A stretch of DNA of 64,000 bases. Source: Phaeovulum vinaykumarii (GTDB lineage Bacteria; Pseudomonadota; Alphaproteobacteria; Rhodobacterales; Rhodobacteraceae). The notes under the pieces were generated by a model. That model was not told the DNA's origin. It saw only the letters and a list, made by a program, of their open reading frames with translations, and searched no databases. The DNA is taken from contig NZ_FTOM01000002.1 in NCBI RefSeq assembly GCF_900156695.1, positions 620,001 to 684,000 of the forward strand. Reading direction: 5' to 3'. Below, piece after piece: positions 36,766 through 45,773 of the stretch. A program made the position numbers and the translations under genes. Positions within the stretch are counted from its first letter, which is position 1. Every line of letters starts with the position of its first letter.

Positions 36766-38085
36766 TCAGCGCAGAAGCGCGTCGGCAAAGCCTGCGCTGC
36801 GCGCCCGTGCCAGCGCGGCCGAGGCCGCGGCGGGATCGGCAAAGGGGCCGGCAAAGACGATCTGGAGATCGCGCCCGCCCTGGTGGACCCTGGCGCTGGC
36901 AACCGGCAGGCCCAGCGCGCGCAGACGCGCCTTGCTGCGCTGGGCGTTCTCGGCCACCCCGAAGGTGCCCACCTGAACCAGACGTCCGGTCCGGGCGGCT
37001 TGGGCTGCGCGGGGCTGCGGGGCCTGGGCGGCATTCTTCGATGAAATGCGGGTCTTCGGCGTCAGCCAGACCGGGGCCGTGGGGGCGACGCCGGTCGCCA
37101 CGGGCGCCGCCGCGGCCGGGGCCGCGGTGCGGGGGGGCGCGGCCATCCGCATCGGCACCGTGTCGGTCCAGACCCGCGCGGTCTGCGCATCGCCGGCGGC
37201 GGTGCCGACGCCGCGCATCGGGTTCAGGCGGTCATCCTTGAAGGCGGGGCGATAGCCCGCGGGCATCGGCGGCATGGCGGCGGCCGCCGCGCGGGCGGTT
37301 GCGATGCCCCCCACCGCGACACCGGCGCGGGTCAGCGCGCCCACCGGGTCTTCGGTCTGCGGCCCGCAGCGCACGACATGGCGGCCGTCGCTCAGCATGT
37401 AGCGCTGCGCGACCGGCGACAGGTTGGGGCAGGCGGTGGTTCGCCCATCGACGGTCGCCGCCGAGACGATCACCGGCAGGCGGTCGTGGCCCCAGATCGT
37501 GGCGGGGCGGCGCCCGGCCCAGCCCGGCGCGACATAGGGCGAGACATATCCCCCCGGCGCGGCAGGCAGCGCCGTCGTGACCCTGCGATAGGGCGCATCG
37601 GCCGCCGGTTGGGCGGCCTGCGCGGCCCGCGGCGCGCGCAGCGACAGAAGCGGCGTGGCGGCCAGAGGTGCGGCGCGCACAACCGGCGCGCGCGCGGCGC
37701 GGGTGGTGTCGGGCACCGCGATCATGCGGGTGCGGGCCGTGGTGTCGGGCCGCGCGGCCGCGGGCGCCGCCGTCGCCGGGCGTGGGGCGGGGGCCGCCGT
37801 GGCGGGGGCAGGGGCCGCCGGCGTCTGGGCCAGCGTCGGGGCATAGCCGCACAATTGCTGGCGGTCGCGGCCCACCCGCGGGATCCAGTTGACCAGATTG
37901 CCATAGCCGCCCCGCACGAAGACGCAGCCGTTCGAGTCGACATATTGCCGGCCCTTGTAGCTGGCCGGCGGGATCTCGGCCGGGGTGTTGATATCCATGC
38001 CTCGCGCCCAGGCACCCTGCGGTGCCAGCGGCGCCCCCAGGGCCGCCGCCAGCGCGATTGCCGAAAGAACCTTGCCCAGTTGCAT
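36766..38085 (-). CDS. Exported SPOR domain protein
   Basis: 439 residues. An N-terminal signal peptide (MQLGKVLSAIALAAALGAPL, cut near AWA-RG) leads to a conserved-looking segment with YVDSNGCVFVRGGYGNLVNW, a long Ala/Pro/Arg linker, a middle patch with two cysteines (TACPNLSPVAQRYM, HVVRCG), another linker and a C-terminal SPOR domain (about 362-439, LVQVGTFGVAENAQRSKARL). SPOR domains bind septal peptidoglycan; unlike the protein at 1803 this one appears fully secreted rather than membrane anchored. Single gene with its own terminator. Confidence 0.83.
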   Translation of the reverse strand: MQLGKVLSAIALAAALGAPLAPQGAWARGMDINTPAEIPPASYKGRQYVDSNGCVFVRGGYGNLVNWIPRVGRDRQQLCGYAPTLAQTPAAPAPATAAPAPRPATAAPAAARPDTTARTRMIAVPDTTRAARAPVVRAAPLAATPLLSLRAPRAAQAAQPAADAPYRRVTTALPAAPGGYVSPYVAPGWAGRRPATIWGHDRLPVIVSAATVDGRTTACPNLSPVAQRYMLSDGRHVVRCGPQTEDPVGALTRAGVAVGGIATARAAAAAMPPMPAGYRPAFKDDRLNPMRGVGTAAGDAQTARVWTDTVPMRMAAPPRTAAPAAAAPVATGVAPTAPVWLTPKTRISSKNAAQAPQPRAAQAARTGRLVQVGTFGVAENAQRSKARLRALGLPVASARVHQGGRDLQIVFAGPFADPAAASAALARARSAGFADALLR

Positions 38086-38151
38086 GTCTGCCCCTCGCCT
38101 GAATTTACGGAAAAATGGCGCAAGACATGCTCTGAGTAAAGAGAATTCCCC

Positions 38152-38784
38152 TTATTTTGTGCCGAACATGCGGTCTCCCGCATCACCTAGGCCGGGGACA
38201 ATATATCCATGGTCGTTCAGATGATCGTCCACAGCCGCTGTCACGATCGGCACGTCGGGATGCGCCTCCTGCATTCGCGCAACGCCTTCGGGGGCGGCCA
38301 GCAGGCACAGGAATCTTATGTTTTTCGCACCTTTTTCCTTCAGAAGCTGCACCGCGGCGGCCGAGGAATTGCCGGTTGCCAACATCGGGTCGACGACGAT
38401 CACCATCCGGTCCTCGAGCTCGGCGGGCACCTTGCAGTAATATTGCACCGGTTGCAGCGTCTCGGGGTCGCGGTAGAGCCCGACAAAACCCACCCGCGCC
38501 GAGGGGATCAGCTCGAGGATGCCGTCCAGCAACCCGTTGCCCGCGCGCAGGATCGAGATCAGCGCCAGCTTCTTGCCGTCGAGGATCGGCGCATCCATCT
38601 CGCACAGCGGCGTCTCGATGCGCTTGGTGGTGATCTCCAGCTCGCGCGTGATCTCATAGGCCAGCAACAGGCTGATCTCGCGCAGCAGGCGCCGGAACGA
38701 GGCGGTCGAGGTGTCCTTCTCGCGCATCAGCGTCAACTTGTGGGCGACCAGCGGGTGGTTCACCACGGTCAGATGTTGGGTCAT
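38152..38784 (-). CDS. upp: Uracil phosphoribosyltransferase
   Basis: Converts uracil and PRPP to UMP in pyrimidine salvage. 210 residues from ATG 38784 ([20 protein letters not shown]); the 33-codon upstream extension is not coding. AGGAGA lies 7 nt upstream, inside the end of deoB. Seen: [21 protein letters not shown], the PRPP loop [16 protein letters not shown], and [18 protein letters not shown]. Last gene of the cdd-deoA-deoB-upp operon, 1 nt after the deoB stop. Confidence 0.96.
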   Translation of the reverse strand: MTQHLTVVNHPLVAHKLTLMREKDTSTASFRRLLREISLLLAYEITRELEITTKRIETPLCEMDAPILDGKKLALISILRAGNGLLDGILELIPSARVGFVGLYRDPETLQPVQYYCKVPAELEDRMVIVVDPMLATGNSSAAAVQLLKEKGAKNIRFLCLLAAPEGVARMQEAHPDVPIVTAAVDDHLNDHGYIVPGLGDAGDRMFGTK

Positions 38785-38785
38785 G

Positions 38786-40126
38786 TCAGTCTCTCCTGTC
38801 GGACGTGTCGGCGGCCCCTGCGGCGGGCCCGGATATGTCGGAAGCGGCGGGCAGGAAGCTTTTCCCGGCCCCGAGGGGCGCAAGCCCCGGATGATCTGCC
38901 CCTAGGGGCGCAAGCCCCAGATGATCGGCGACCGAGGCTGCCACATCGGCATAATCGACCCGGCCCACGGCCAGCGGCCCCGCGCCCCAGCCCAGGACCG
39001 GCACGCATTCGCGCGTGTGATCGGTGCCGTGCCAGCTGGGGTCGTTGCCATGATCGGCGGTGAACAGCGCCAGATCGCCGGGGCGCAGGCGCGCCAGCAC
39101 CTGACCGGCCACGCCGTCGAACCATTCCAGCGCGCGGGCATAGCCGGCCAGGTCGCGGCGGTGGCCATAGAGGCTGTCGAATTCCACGAAGTTGGCAAAG
39201 GTCAAGGACCCGGGCTCGGCCTCGGATGCAAGGCGGATCAGATGTTGCGAAAGGTCAAGATCGCCCTCGCCCTTCCACAGGTGATCGACCCCGCGCATCG
39301 AGAAGATGTCGCCGATCTTGCCCACCGCATGGGTGGTCCGCCCGGCCGCCTGCGCCCAATCCAGAAGCGTGGGCGCAGGCGGCGCGATGGCGTAATCGTG
39401 CCGTCCGGCGGTGCGGCGGAACGCGCCGGGCTGGCCCACGAAGGGACGCGCGATCACCCGGCCGATCTTCATCGCGTGAAGCCGCGGGGCGATCGCGGCG
39501 CAGAGCGCGTGCAGCCGCGCAAGGCCGAAGCGTTCCTCATGCGCGGCGATCTGGAACACGCTGTCGGCCGAGGTGTAGCAGATCGGCCAGCCGTTGCGCA
39601 GGTGCACGGCGCCCAGCCGTTCCAGGATCTCGGTCCCCGAGGCATGGCAATTGCCCAGCGTGCCGTCGGTGCCGGCCAGCCGCGCCACCTCGGCCATCAG
39701 ATCGGCGGGAAAGGCGGGCTCGGTCTTGGGGAAATAGCTCCATTCCCAGGGGACCGGCACCCCGGCCAGTTCCCAATGCCCCGAGGGCGTGTCCTTGCCG
39801 CGCGAATGCTCGCGCGCGGCGCCCCACAGGCCGGTGGGCGTGGCGCCAAGACCCGGCGCGTCCTGTCCCGTGGCCAGCCGATGCGCCGCGCCCAGCCCCA
39901 GCGCATCAAGGACCGGCATCTGCAGCGGCCCGTGGCGGCCGGTCTCGGCGCGCCCCTCGGCGCAGGCCTGCGCGATATGGCCCAGCGTGTCGGCGCCGGT
40001 GTCGGGCCGGCCGTCGTTAAAGAAGGACGCGGCATCGGGCGCGCCGCCGATGCCGACGCTGTCCATCACGATCAGGAAGGCGCGGCCGCCGGGGGCGCGC
40101 AGGGCGGACGGGATCTGCGGGCTCAT
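38786..40126 (-). CDS. deoB: Phosphopentomutase
   Basis: Interconverts (deoxy)ribose 1- and 5-phosphates, linking nucleoside phosphorolysis to central metabolism. 446 residues from ATG 40126, which overlaps the deoA stop by 4 nt. Alkaline-phosphatase superfamily: [23 protein letters not shown] with the phosphorylated Thr, [11 protein letters not shown], and [18 protein letters not shown]. Near the C-terminus a 10-residue segment (GLAPLGA core) is duplicated in tandem; it lies outside the catalytic core. Confidence 0.95.
   Translation of the reverse strand: MSPQIPSALRAPGGRAFLIVMDSVGIGGAPDAASFFNDGRPDTGADTLGHIAQACAEGRAETGRHGPLQMPVLDALGLGAAHRLATGQDAPGLGATPTGLWGAAREHSRGKDTPSGHWELAGVPVPWEWSYFPKTEPAFPADLMAEVARLAGTDGTLGNCHASGTEILERLGAVHLRNGWPICYTSADSVFQIAAHEERFGLARLHALCAAIAPRLHAMKIGRVIARPFVGQPGAFRRTAGRHDYAIAPPAPTLLDWAQAAGRTTHAVGKIGDIFSMRGVDHLWKGEGDLDLSQHLIRLASEAEPGSLTFANFVEFDSLYGHRRDLAGYARALEWFDGVAGQVLARLRPGDLALFTADHGNDPSWHGTDHTRECVPVLGWGAGPLAVGRVDYADVAASVADHLGLAPLGADHPGLAPLGAGKSFLPAASDISGPAAGAADTSDRRD
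38871..38930 (-). repeat. 30-bp in-frame tandem duplication near the deoB 3' end
   Basis: Two 30-bp units, 38871-38900 and 38901-38930, differing at about four bases, code two copies of a 10-residue block with the core GLAPLGA. Confidence 0.9.
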
Positions 40127-41442
40127 TCGGCGATCCGCTCGCGGATCAGGGCGCGGGTCAGGGGCGCCTCGTCGCCGATCACATAGGCGTCCTGGACGGC
40201 GGTGATCGCGGCCTCGGCGGCTTCGGGGGTGGCGGCATGGACCAGCCCCAGCGCCTCGTCCGCATCGACGACCGTGCCGCAGGAGACCAGCGCCGACAGC
40301 CCCACGCCGGGGTCGATGCGGTCGCCGGCCACGCGCCGTCCGCCGCCCAGCCGCACCACGGCCATGCCCAGCGCGCGCGTGTCGATGCGCGCGACATGGC
40401 CCGCGCGCGGGGCGGGGATCTCGCGCACCACGGCGGCGGCCGGCAGCCGGTCGGGGTAGCGCTCGACGAAATCGGCCGGCCCGCCCAGCGCCGCGACCAT
40501 CTTGCCGAAGCGTTCCGCCGCCTGCCCCGAGGACAGCGCATTGGCGATCATCCGCGCCCCCACGGCCGGCGATCCGCAACGTTTCGCCAGAAGCAGCGCC
40601 TCGGCCCCCAGCGCGCAGGTCACCGTCCACAGCGCCTGGTTGACGCGCGTGCCGGTCAGGATCTCGAGGCATTCGATCACCTCGAGCGCATTGCCCGCCG
40701 AATGGCCCAGCGGCTCGTCCATGTCGGTGATCAGCGCGGTGGTCGGGCAGCCGGCCCCGCGCGCGGTCTCGACCAGGGCGCGGGCCAGGGCCTCGGCCTC
40801 GTGCGGGGTCTGCATGAAGGCGCCCGAGCCGCATTTGACGTCGAGCACCAGCGCCTCGAGGCCCGCGGCCAGCTTCTTGGACAGGATCGAGGCGGTGATC
40901 AGGTCGATCGATTCCACCGTCCCCGACACGTCGCGGATGCCATAGAGCCGCCGGTCGGCCGGGGCGATGCGGTCGGTGGCCCCGACGATGGCGCAGCCGG
41001 CCTCGCGCACCACGGCGCGCAGCGTGTCGAGGCCGGGCGTGCCGCGATAGCCGGGGATCGCCTCGAGCTTGTCGAGCGTGCCGCCGGTATGGCCCAGCCC
41101 CCGCCCCGAGATCATCGGCACATAGACCCCGCAGGCCGCCAGCGCCGGCGCCAGCAGCAAAGACACGCTGTCGCCGATGCCGCCGGTCGAATGCTTGTCC
41201 ACCACCGGGTCGGGCAGATCCCAGTCCAGCACATCGCCGGAATCGCGCATGGCCCGCGTCAGCGCCACGCGCCCCTCGGGGCCGATCCCGTTCAGAAGGA
41301 CCGCCATGGCGAAGGCGCCGCCCTGGGCGTCATCGACCGTCCCCGAGGCCAGCCCGCGCGCGAACCATTGCGCCGAGGCCTCGGGCAGGCCCTTGCCGTC
41401 GCGCAGCGCGATCAGGATCGAGCGGGCGTCAAGCGCGCTCAT
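40123..41442 (-). CDS. deoA: Thymidine phosphorylase
   Basis: Phosphorolyses thymidine to thymine and deoxyribose 1-phosphate. 439 residues. Seen: DKHSTGGIGDSVSLLLAP (the family signature is KHSTGG), SGRGLGHTGGTLDKLEAIPG, and LDVKCGSGAFM. Overlaps cdd upstream and deoB downstream by 4 nt each (ATGA), so translation is probably coupled. The product feeds DeoB. Confidence 0.96.
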   Translation of the reverse strand: MSALDARSILIALRDGKGLPEASAQWFARGLASGTVDDAQGGAFAMAVLLNGIGPEGRVALTRAMRDSGDVLDWDLPDPVVDKHSTGGIGDSVSLLLAPALAACGVYVPMISGRGLGHTGGTLDKLEAIPGYRGTPGLDTLRAVVREAGCAIVGATDRIAPADRRLYGIRDVSGTVESIDLITASILSKKLAAGLEALVLDVKCGSGAFMQTPHEAEALARALVETARGAGCPTTALITDMDEPLGHSAGNALEVIECLEILTGTRVNQALWTVTCALGAEALLLAKRCGSPAVGARMIANALSSGQAAERFGKMVAALGGPADFVERYPDRLPAAAVVREIPAPRAGHVARIDTRALGMAVVRLGGGRRVAGDRIDPGVGLSALVSCGTVVDADEALGLVHAATPEAAEAAITAVQDAYVIGDEAPLTRALIRERIAE

Positions 41443-41834
41443 GTCGCGCGCTCCATGTGCCCGGCGTCGAAGCGGCCGGGCAGAAGGTCGCCCACGGTCG
41501 TCTGGAGCTGCTGACCCGACACCGTGGCCAGCGTCACCGGCACGTCATGGCGGGCGAATTCGGCCAGCTTCTGGCGGCAGCCGCCGCAGGGCGGGACCGG
41601 CGTGGGGCTGTCGGCGATCACGCAGACCTCGAGGATCTCGGTCTCGCCGGCGGCCACCATGGCGGCAATGGCGCCGGCCTCGGCGCAGGTGCCTTCGGGA
41701 TAGGCCACGTTCTCGACGTTGCAGCCGCGGTAGATCGCCCCCGACGCCCCCCGCACCGCCGCGCCCACGCGAAATTGTGAATAGGGCGCATAGGCGTTCT
41801 CGCGCACTTCGGCGGCGGCACTCAGAAGCGGCAT
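41439..41834 (-). CDS. cdd: Cytidine deaminase
   Basis: Zinc hydrolase turning (deoxy)cytidine into (deoxy)uridine. 131 residues from ATG 41834 (MPLLSAAAEVRENAYAPYSQ), the size of the small homotetrameric form. Zinc and proton-shuttle residues: CAEAGAI (Cys, Glu) and PPCGGCRQ (two Cys); NVENVAYPEG is the nucleoside-binding motif. First gene of the salvage operon; its promoter should lie in the 245-bp divergent spacer shared with prpE. Confidence 0.95.
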   Translation of the reverse strand: MPLLSAAAEVRENAYAPYSQFRVGAAVRGASGAIYRGCNVENVAYPEGTCAEAGAIAAMVAAGETEILEVCVIADSPTPVPPCGGCRQKLAEFARHDVPVTLATVSGQQLQTTVGDLLPGRFDAGHMERAT

Positions 41835-42021
41835 GTTCTCCCCCCGGCAGGCTGTCCGCGACCGCCCGGCCGCGCTTCGCGCGATTCTGCGCGCTTGGCG
41901 CCGGGGATGCAAGCGCGCCGCGAAGGCGCTGAAACTGCGCGGATTTGTCCGCTTTTCGGGCGCTGCCCGGCCGGGTTGGCGCTAACATTGAAAGGTGAAG
42001 ATACAAGTTTGAGGTAACAAT

Positions 42022-42031
42022 CTTGCGCAAG
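42022..42031. promoter_or_regulatory. Palindrome CTTGCGCAAG upstream of prpE
   Basis: Perfect 10-bp palindrome 49 nt before the prpE ATG. Short-chain acyl-CoA regulators of this bacterial group bind TTGC/GCAA-type inverted repeats, so it may be an operator; the assignment is speculative. Confidence 0.28.
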
Positions 42032-42079
42032 CGGAATTCAGGGCGTAACAAGCGGCAACCTTAGGCGAGGAGGCATGCT

Positions 42080-43972
42080 ATGGGATACAAAGAGGTCTAT
42101 GCCGAGTGGCAGGCCGATCCGAACGGATTCTGGATGCGCGCGGCCGAGGGAATCGACTGGGTCCAGAAGCCCTCGAAGGCCCTCTTTGGCGAGAACGCAC
42201 CCCTCTATGAATGGTTCGCCGATGCGCAGGTGAACACCTGCTGGAACGCGGTGGACCGCCATGTCGAGGCCGGGCGCGGCGAACAGCTGGCCATCATCCA
42301 CGACAGCCCGATCACCCATTCGACCAAGGGCATCACCTACCGCGAATTGCGCGACCGCGTGGCCAGCCTGGCCGGTGCGCTGCGGGCCAAGGGCGTGGAA
42401 AAGGGCGACCGGGTCATCATCTACATGCCGATGATCCCCGAGGCGCTGGAGGCGATGCTGGCCTGCGCGCGCCTGGGCGCGATCCATTCGGTGGTCTTCG
42501 GCGGTTTTGCCGCCCACGAGCTGGCCGTGCGCATCAACGACGCCAAGCCCAAGGCGATCATCGCCGCGTCCTGCGGGCTCGAGCCGGGTCGCGTGGTGCA
42601 TTACAAGCCGCTGCTCGACCGCGCGATCGAGGAAGCCACCCACAAGCCCGATTTCTGCGTCATCTTCCAGCGCGAGCAGGAAGTCGCCAAGCTGATCGAG
42701 GGCCGCGATTTCGCCTGGCACACGTTCCAATACGGTGTCGAGCCGGCCGATTGCGTGCCGGTCGAGGGCAACCACCCGGCCTATATCCTCTATACCTCGG
42801 GCACGACCGGCGCCCCCAAGGGCGTGGTGCGTCCGACCGCGGGCCACATGGTGGCGCTGCACTGGACCATGAAGGCCATCTACGACATCGACCCCGGCGA
42901 CGTGTTCTGGGCGGCCTCGGACGTGGGCTGGGTCGTGGGCCACAGCTACATCTGCTATGCGCCCCTGATCGTGGGCGCCACCACCATCGTCTTCGAGGGC
43001 AAGCCCGTCGGCATGCCCGATGCCGGCGTCTTCTGGCGCGTGATCCAGAACCACAAGGTCAAGTCGTTCTTCACCGCCCCGACCGCGCTGCGTGCGATCA
43101 AGCGCGAGGATCCCGAGGGCCAGCTGATCGGCGAATACAACCTGCGCTCGCTCCAGGCGCTTTACCTGGCCGGCGAACGCGCCGACCCCGACACCGTGCA
43201 ATGGGCCCAACGTCATCTGGATGTGCCGGTGGTCGACCATTGGTGGCAGACCGAGACCGGCTGGGCCATCGCGGCCAACCCGCTGGGGATCGAGGAGCTT
43301 CCCACCAAGGTGGGCTCGCCCTCCGTGCCGATGCCGGGCTATGACGTGCAGGTGCTTGACGAGGGCGGCCACCCGGTGCCCGCGGGCACGCTGGGCGCCA
43401 TCGCCGTCAAGCTGCCGCTGCCGCCCGGCACGCTGCCCACGCTGTGGAATGCCGAGGACCGCTTCCGCAAGTCCTACCTCGAGCATTTCCCCGGCTATTA
43501 CGAGACGGGTGACGCGGGCTTCGTCGACGAGGACGGCTATCTCTACATCATGGCCCGCACCGATGACGTCATCAACGTGGCCGGCCACCGCCTGTCGACC
43601 GGCGCCATGGAAGAGGTGCTGGCCTCGCATCCCGACGTGGCCGAATGCGCGGTGATCGGCGTGTCGGACAAGCTCAAGGGGCAGGCGCCGCTGGGCTTCC
43701 TGTGTCTCAACAAGGGGGCCACGAAGCCCGCACCCGAGATCATCAAGGAATGCGTCGGCCTCGTGCGCGAGCAGATCGGCCCGGTCGCGGCCTTCAAGCT
43801 GGCCTGTGTCGTCGATCGTCTGCCCAAGACGCGCTCGGGCAAGATCCTGCGCGGGACCATGGTCAAGATCGCCGACGGCGAGGATTTCAAGATGCCCGCC
43901 ACGATCGACGATCCGGCGATTCTCGACGAGATCGCCGGCGCGCTGAAGGGGCTGGGCCTGCCCGCCGCCTGA
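42080..43972 (+). CDS. prpE: Propionyl-CoA synthetase
   Basis: AMP-forming ligase activating propionate. 630 residues starting MGYKEVYAEWQADPNGFWM, with GGCGAGGAGG about 8 nt upstream. Seen: YTSGTTGAPKGVVRPTAGH (ATP loop), the WWQTETGWAI motif, YYETGDAGFVDEDGYLYIM, and the acetylatable catalytic lysine in TRSGKILRGTM. Close in layout to the PrpE studied in Rhodobacter sphaeroides, which opens propionate assimilation. Acetyl-CoA synthetase is less likely: the N-terminal FW...WVQKPSKAL pattern is the PrpE form. A terminator follows. Confidence 0.93.
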   Translation: MGYKEVYAEWQADPNGFWMRAAEGIDWVQKPSKALFGENAPLYEWFADAQVNTCWNAVDRHVEAGRGEQLAIIHDSPITHSTKGITYRELRDRVASLAGALRAKGVEKGDRVIIYMPMIPEALEAMLACARLGAIHSVVFGGFAAHELAVRINDAKPKAIIAASCGLEPGRVVHYKPLLDRAIEEATHKPDFCVIFQREQEVAKLIEGRDFAWHTFQYGVEPADCVPVEGNHPAYILYTSGTTGAPKGVVRPTAGHMVALHWTMKAIYDIDPGDVFWAASDVGWVVGHSYICYAPLIVGATTIVFEGKPVGMPDAGVFWRVIQNHKVKSFFTAPTALRAIKREDPEGQLIGEYNLRSLQALYLAGERADPDTVQWAQRHLDVPVVDHWWQTETGWAIAANPLGIEELPTKVGSPSVPMPGYDVQVLDEGGHPVPAGTLGAIAVKLPLPPGTLPTLWNAEDRFRKSYLEHFPGYYETGDAGFVDEDGYLYIMARTDDVINVAGHRLSTGAMEEVLASHPDVAECAVIGVSDKLKGQAPLGFLCLNKGATKPAPEIIKECVGLVREQIGPVAAFKLACVVDRLPKTRSGKILRGTMVKIADGEDFKMPATIDDPAILDEIAGALKGLGLPAA

Positions 43973-43996
43973 TCTGCGGAACCGCCTGAAAATGTG

Positions 43997-44033
43997 GCCG
44001 GGGTGCGACTTGAGGGCGCATCCCGGCTTCGTT
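43997..44033 (+). terminator. Terminator after prpE
   Basis: 11-bp stem GCCGGGGTGCG / CGCATCCCGGC (one G-U pair), 9-nt loop, followed by the T-rich TTCGTTTG, 25 nt after the prpE stop. Confidence 0.75.
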
Positions 44034-44225
44034 TGTTCTGGAATGATTGTGCATCAAGGGGTTGCGCGGCAGACGGGGCGCGGCGCCTTTGGCTTGTGGC
44101 GGGGCTTCTCCGGCCCAAAGACCGCAAGCTTGTGTTATGATTTCGGTCGCGTTCGGGCGTTCACGGGTCTTCGCCTTGCCAAAACGGCCGCGGACAAGGA
44201 CCATGTGGCCCCGCGAGGATCTTCG

Positions 44226-45773
44226 ATGAAGAACGAGACGTTCGGGACAGGACCGTTGGCGCCGGCATCGCCCGGTGCCGCTGAAGATGCGGCGCGGATG
44301 TCCCTTCTGGGGCACGATCTGCGCGCGGCTGTCTCCGACATCATCGGCGGGTTGCGTCTGATCGACAGGGCGGCGCTGGACGAGGGCACGCGGATCCAGA
44401 TCGAACGGGTGCGTGCCGCCGGCGAGGTGCTGGCGCGTCTGCTCGAGGAAGGTCTGGCCGTGATGCCGGGCGATGCGGCGGCAGCCGGGCCGGCCGATCT
44501 GCGCGTGGGCGATTTCCTGCACGATCTCGAGATGCGCTGGACCGGGCGGGCGCGCGAACGGGGCCTGCGCTTTCACGTCGCCGCGGCACCCGACCTGCCC
44601 GAGGTGCTGACGCTTGACCGGCTGGCGCTGGACCGGGCGCTGTCGAACATGATCGCCAATGCGATCAAATACACCGACGCCGGCGAGGTGCGGCTGGCGG
44701 TGCTGCTCGATCCCGAGGGCTGGCTGGAATTCTCGATCCGCGATCAGGGGCCGGGGTTCTCGGATGCGGCGCTGGGGCGGCTGTTCGAATTCGCCGGGCG
44801 CCCGCTTGATGCGGCCAAGCCGGGTTTCGGGCTGGGCATGCATATCTGCAAGAAGATGAGCGGCCGTCTGGGCGCCCAGATCGGGGTGCGCAACCTGACC
44901 GAGGGCGGCGCCGAGGTCACCTTGCGCCTGCCGGTGCGCGACTGGGGCGTGGTGGGCGACAGCGCCGGCCCGCTGCCGTGTTTTCGCGGCGCGCGCGTGT
45001 TGGTGGCCGAGGACGGGGCCACCAACCAGGCGATCCTGGGCCACATGTTGACGCGGCTGGGCGCGACGGCGGTTCTTGCCGCCGATGGCGAGGCCGCGCT
45101 GGCGGCGCTGGCGCAGGAGCCCTTCGATCTGGCGCTGATCGACATCGAGATGCCGCGGCGCTCGGGGCTTGACGTGATCGCGGCGCTTCGGGCCGGGCAT
45201 GGCGGCCAGCCCGAGCTGCCGGTGGTGGCCGTCACGGCCTATGTCCTGCGCTCCAACCGCGAGGCGATCCATGCCGCCGGGGCCGATGCCATCCTGGCCA
45301 AGCCGCTGGCCGGGATCGAGACCTTTGCCAATGCGATCTCGGCGGCCTGCGCCTTGCGCGGCCAGCCCCAGGGGGCCTGCCTGCCGCCGGTATCGCCAAG
45401 CCATTGCGCCGACCCCACCGCCGACCCGCTTGATCCCGCGCGGTTTGCGGAATTGCTTGCGCTTGCCGGGCCCGACCAGGCGCGCGACCTGATCCAGCGG
45501 CTGATCGCGGATCTGTTGCGGGTCGAGCGCCAGCTGGTCGCGGCGCTTTCGCAAGGCGACACCGACGCCCTGCGCGCGCAGGCGCATGTCCTGCTGGCCG
45601 TGGCCGGGGCCGTGGGGGCGGCGCCGCTGACCCGCCTGGCCGAAGATCTGAACGCCGCCGTCCGGCGCGAGGATGCCGTGGCGATCCAGTCGCTGGGAGC
45701 CGAGACGCTGACCCGCATCGACCGGCTGATCCAGTTCGCCCGGCGCGAGCTGGCGGCACGGTTCGGCGCATGA
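44226..45773 (+). CDS. Cytosolic hybrid histidine kinase (HK-REC-Hpt)
   Basis: 515 residues from ATG 44226 (MKNETFGTG) with GAGGA 6 nt upstream; the longer open frame lacks similarity. No membrane segment and no recognised sensor domain. In order: His-kinase dimerisation domain with LLGHDLRAAVSDIIGGL, ATPase domain (NMIANAIKYT, DQGPGF, GLGMHI), receiver domain (VLVAEDGATNQAI, phospho-Asp in DIEMPRRSG, AKPL), and a C-terminal Hpt domain (AHVLLAVAGAVGAAPL, with the expected histidine). This is the internal His-Asp-His chain of ArcB/LuxQ-type kinases, which should pass phosphate to the regulator whose start overlaps it by 4 nt. Confidence 0.88.
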   Translation: MKNETFGTGPLAPASPGAAEDAARMSLLGHDLRAAVSDIIGGLRLIDRAALDEGTRIQIERVRAAGEVLARLLEEGLAVMPGDAAAAGPADLRVGDFLHDLEMRWTGRARERGLRFHVAAAPDLPEVLTLDRLALDRALSNMIANAIKYTDAGEVRLAVLLDPEGWLEFSIRDQGPGFSDAALGRLFEFAGRPLDAAKPGFGLGMHICKKMSGRLGAQIGVRNLTEGGAEVTLRLPVRDWGVVGDSAGPLPCFRGARVLVAEDGATNQAILGHMLTRLGATAVLAADGEAALAALAQEPFDLALIDIEMPRRSGLDVIAALRAGHGGQPELPVVAVTAYVLRSNREAIHAAGADAILAKPLAGIETFANAISAACALRGQPQGACLPPVSPSHCADPTADPLDPARFAELLALAGPDQARDLIQRLIADLLRVERQLVAALSQGDTDALRAQAHVLLAVAGAVGAAPLTRLAEDLNAAVRREDAVAIQSLGAETLTRIDRLIQFARRELAARFGA

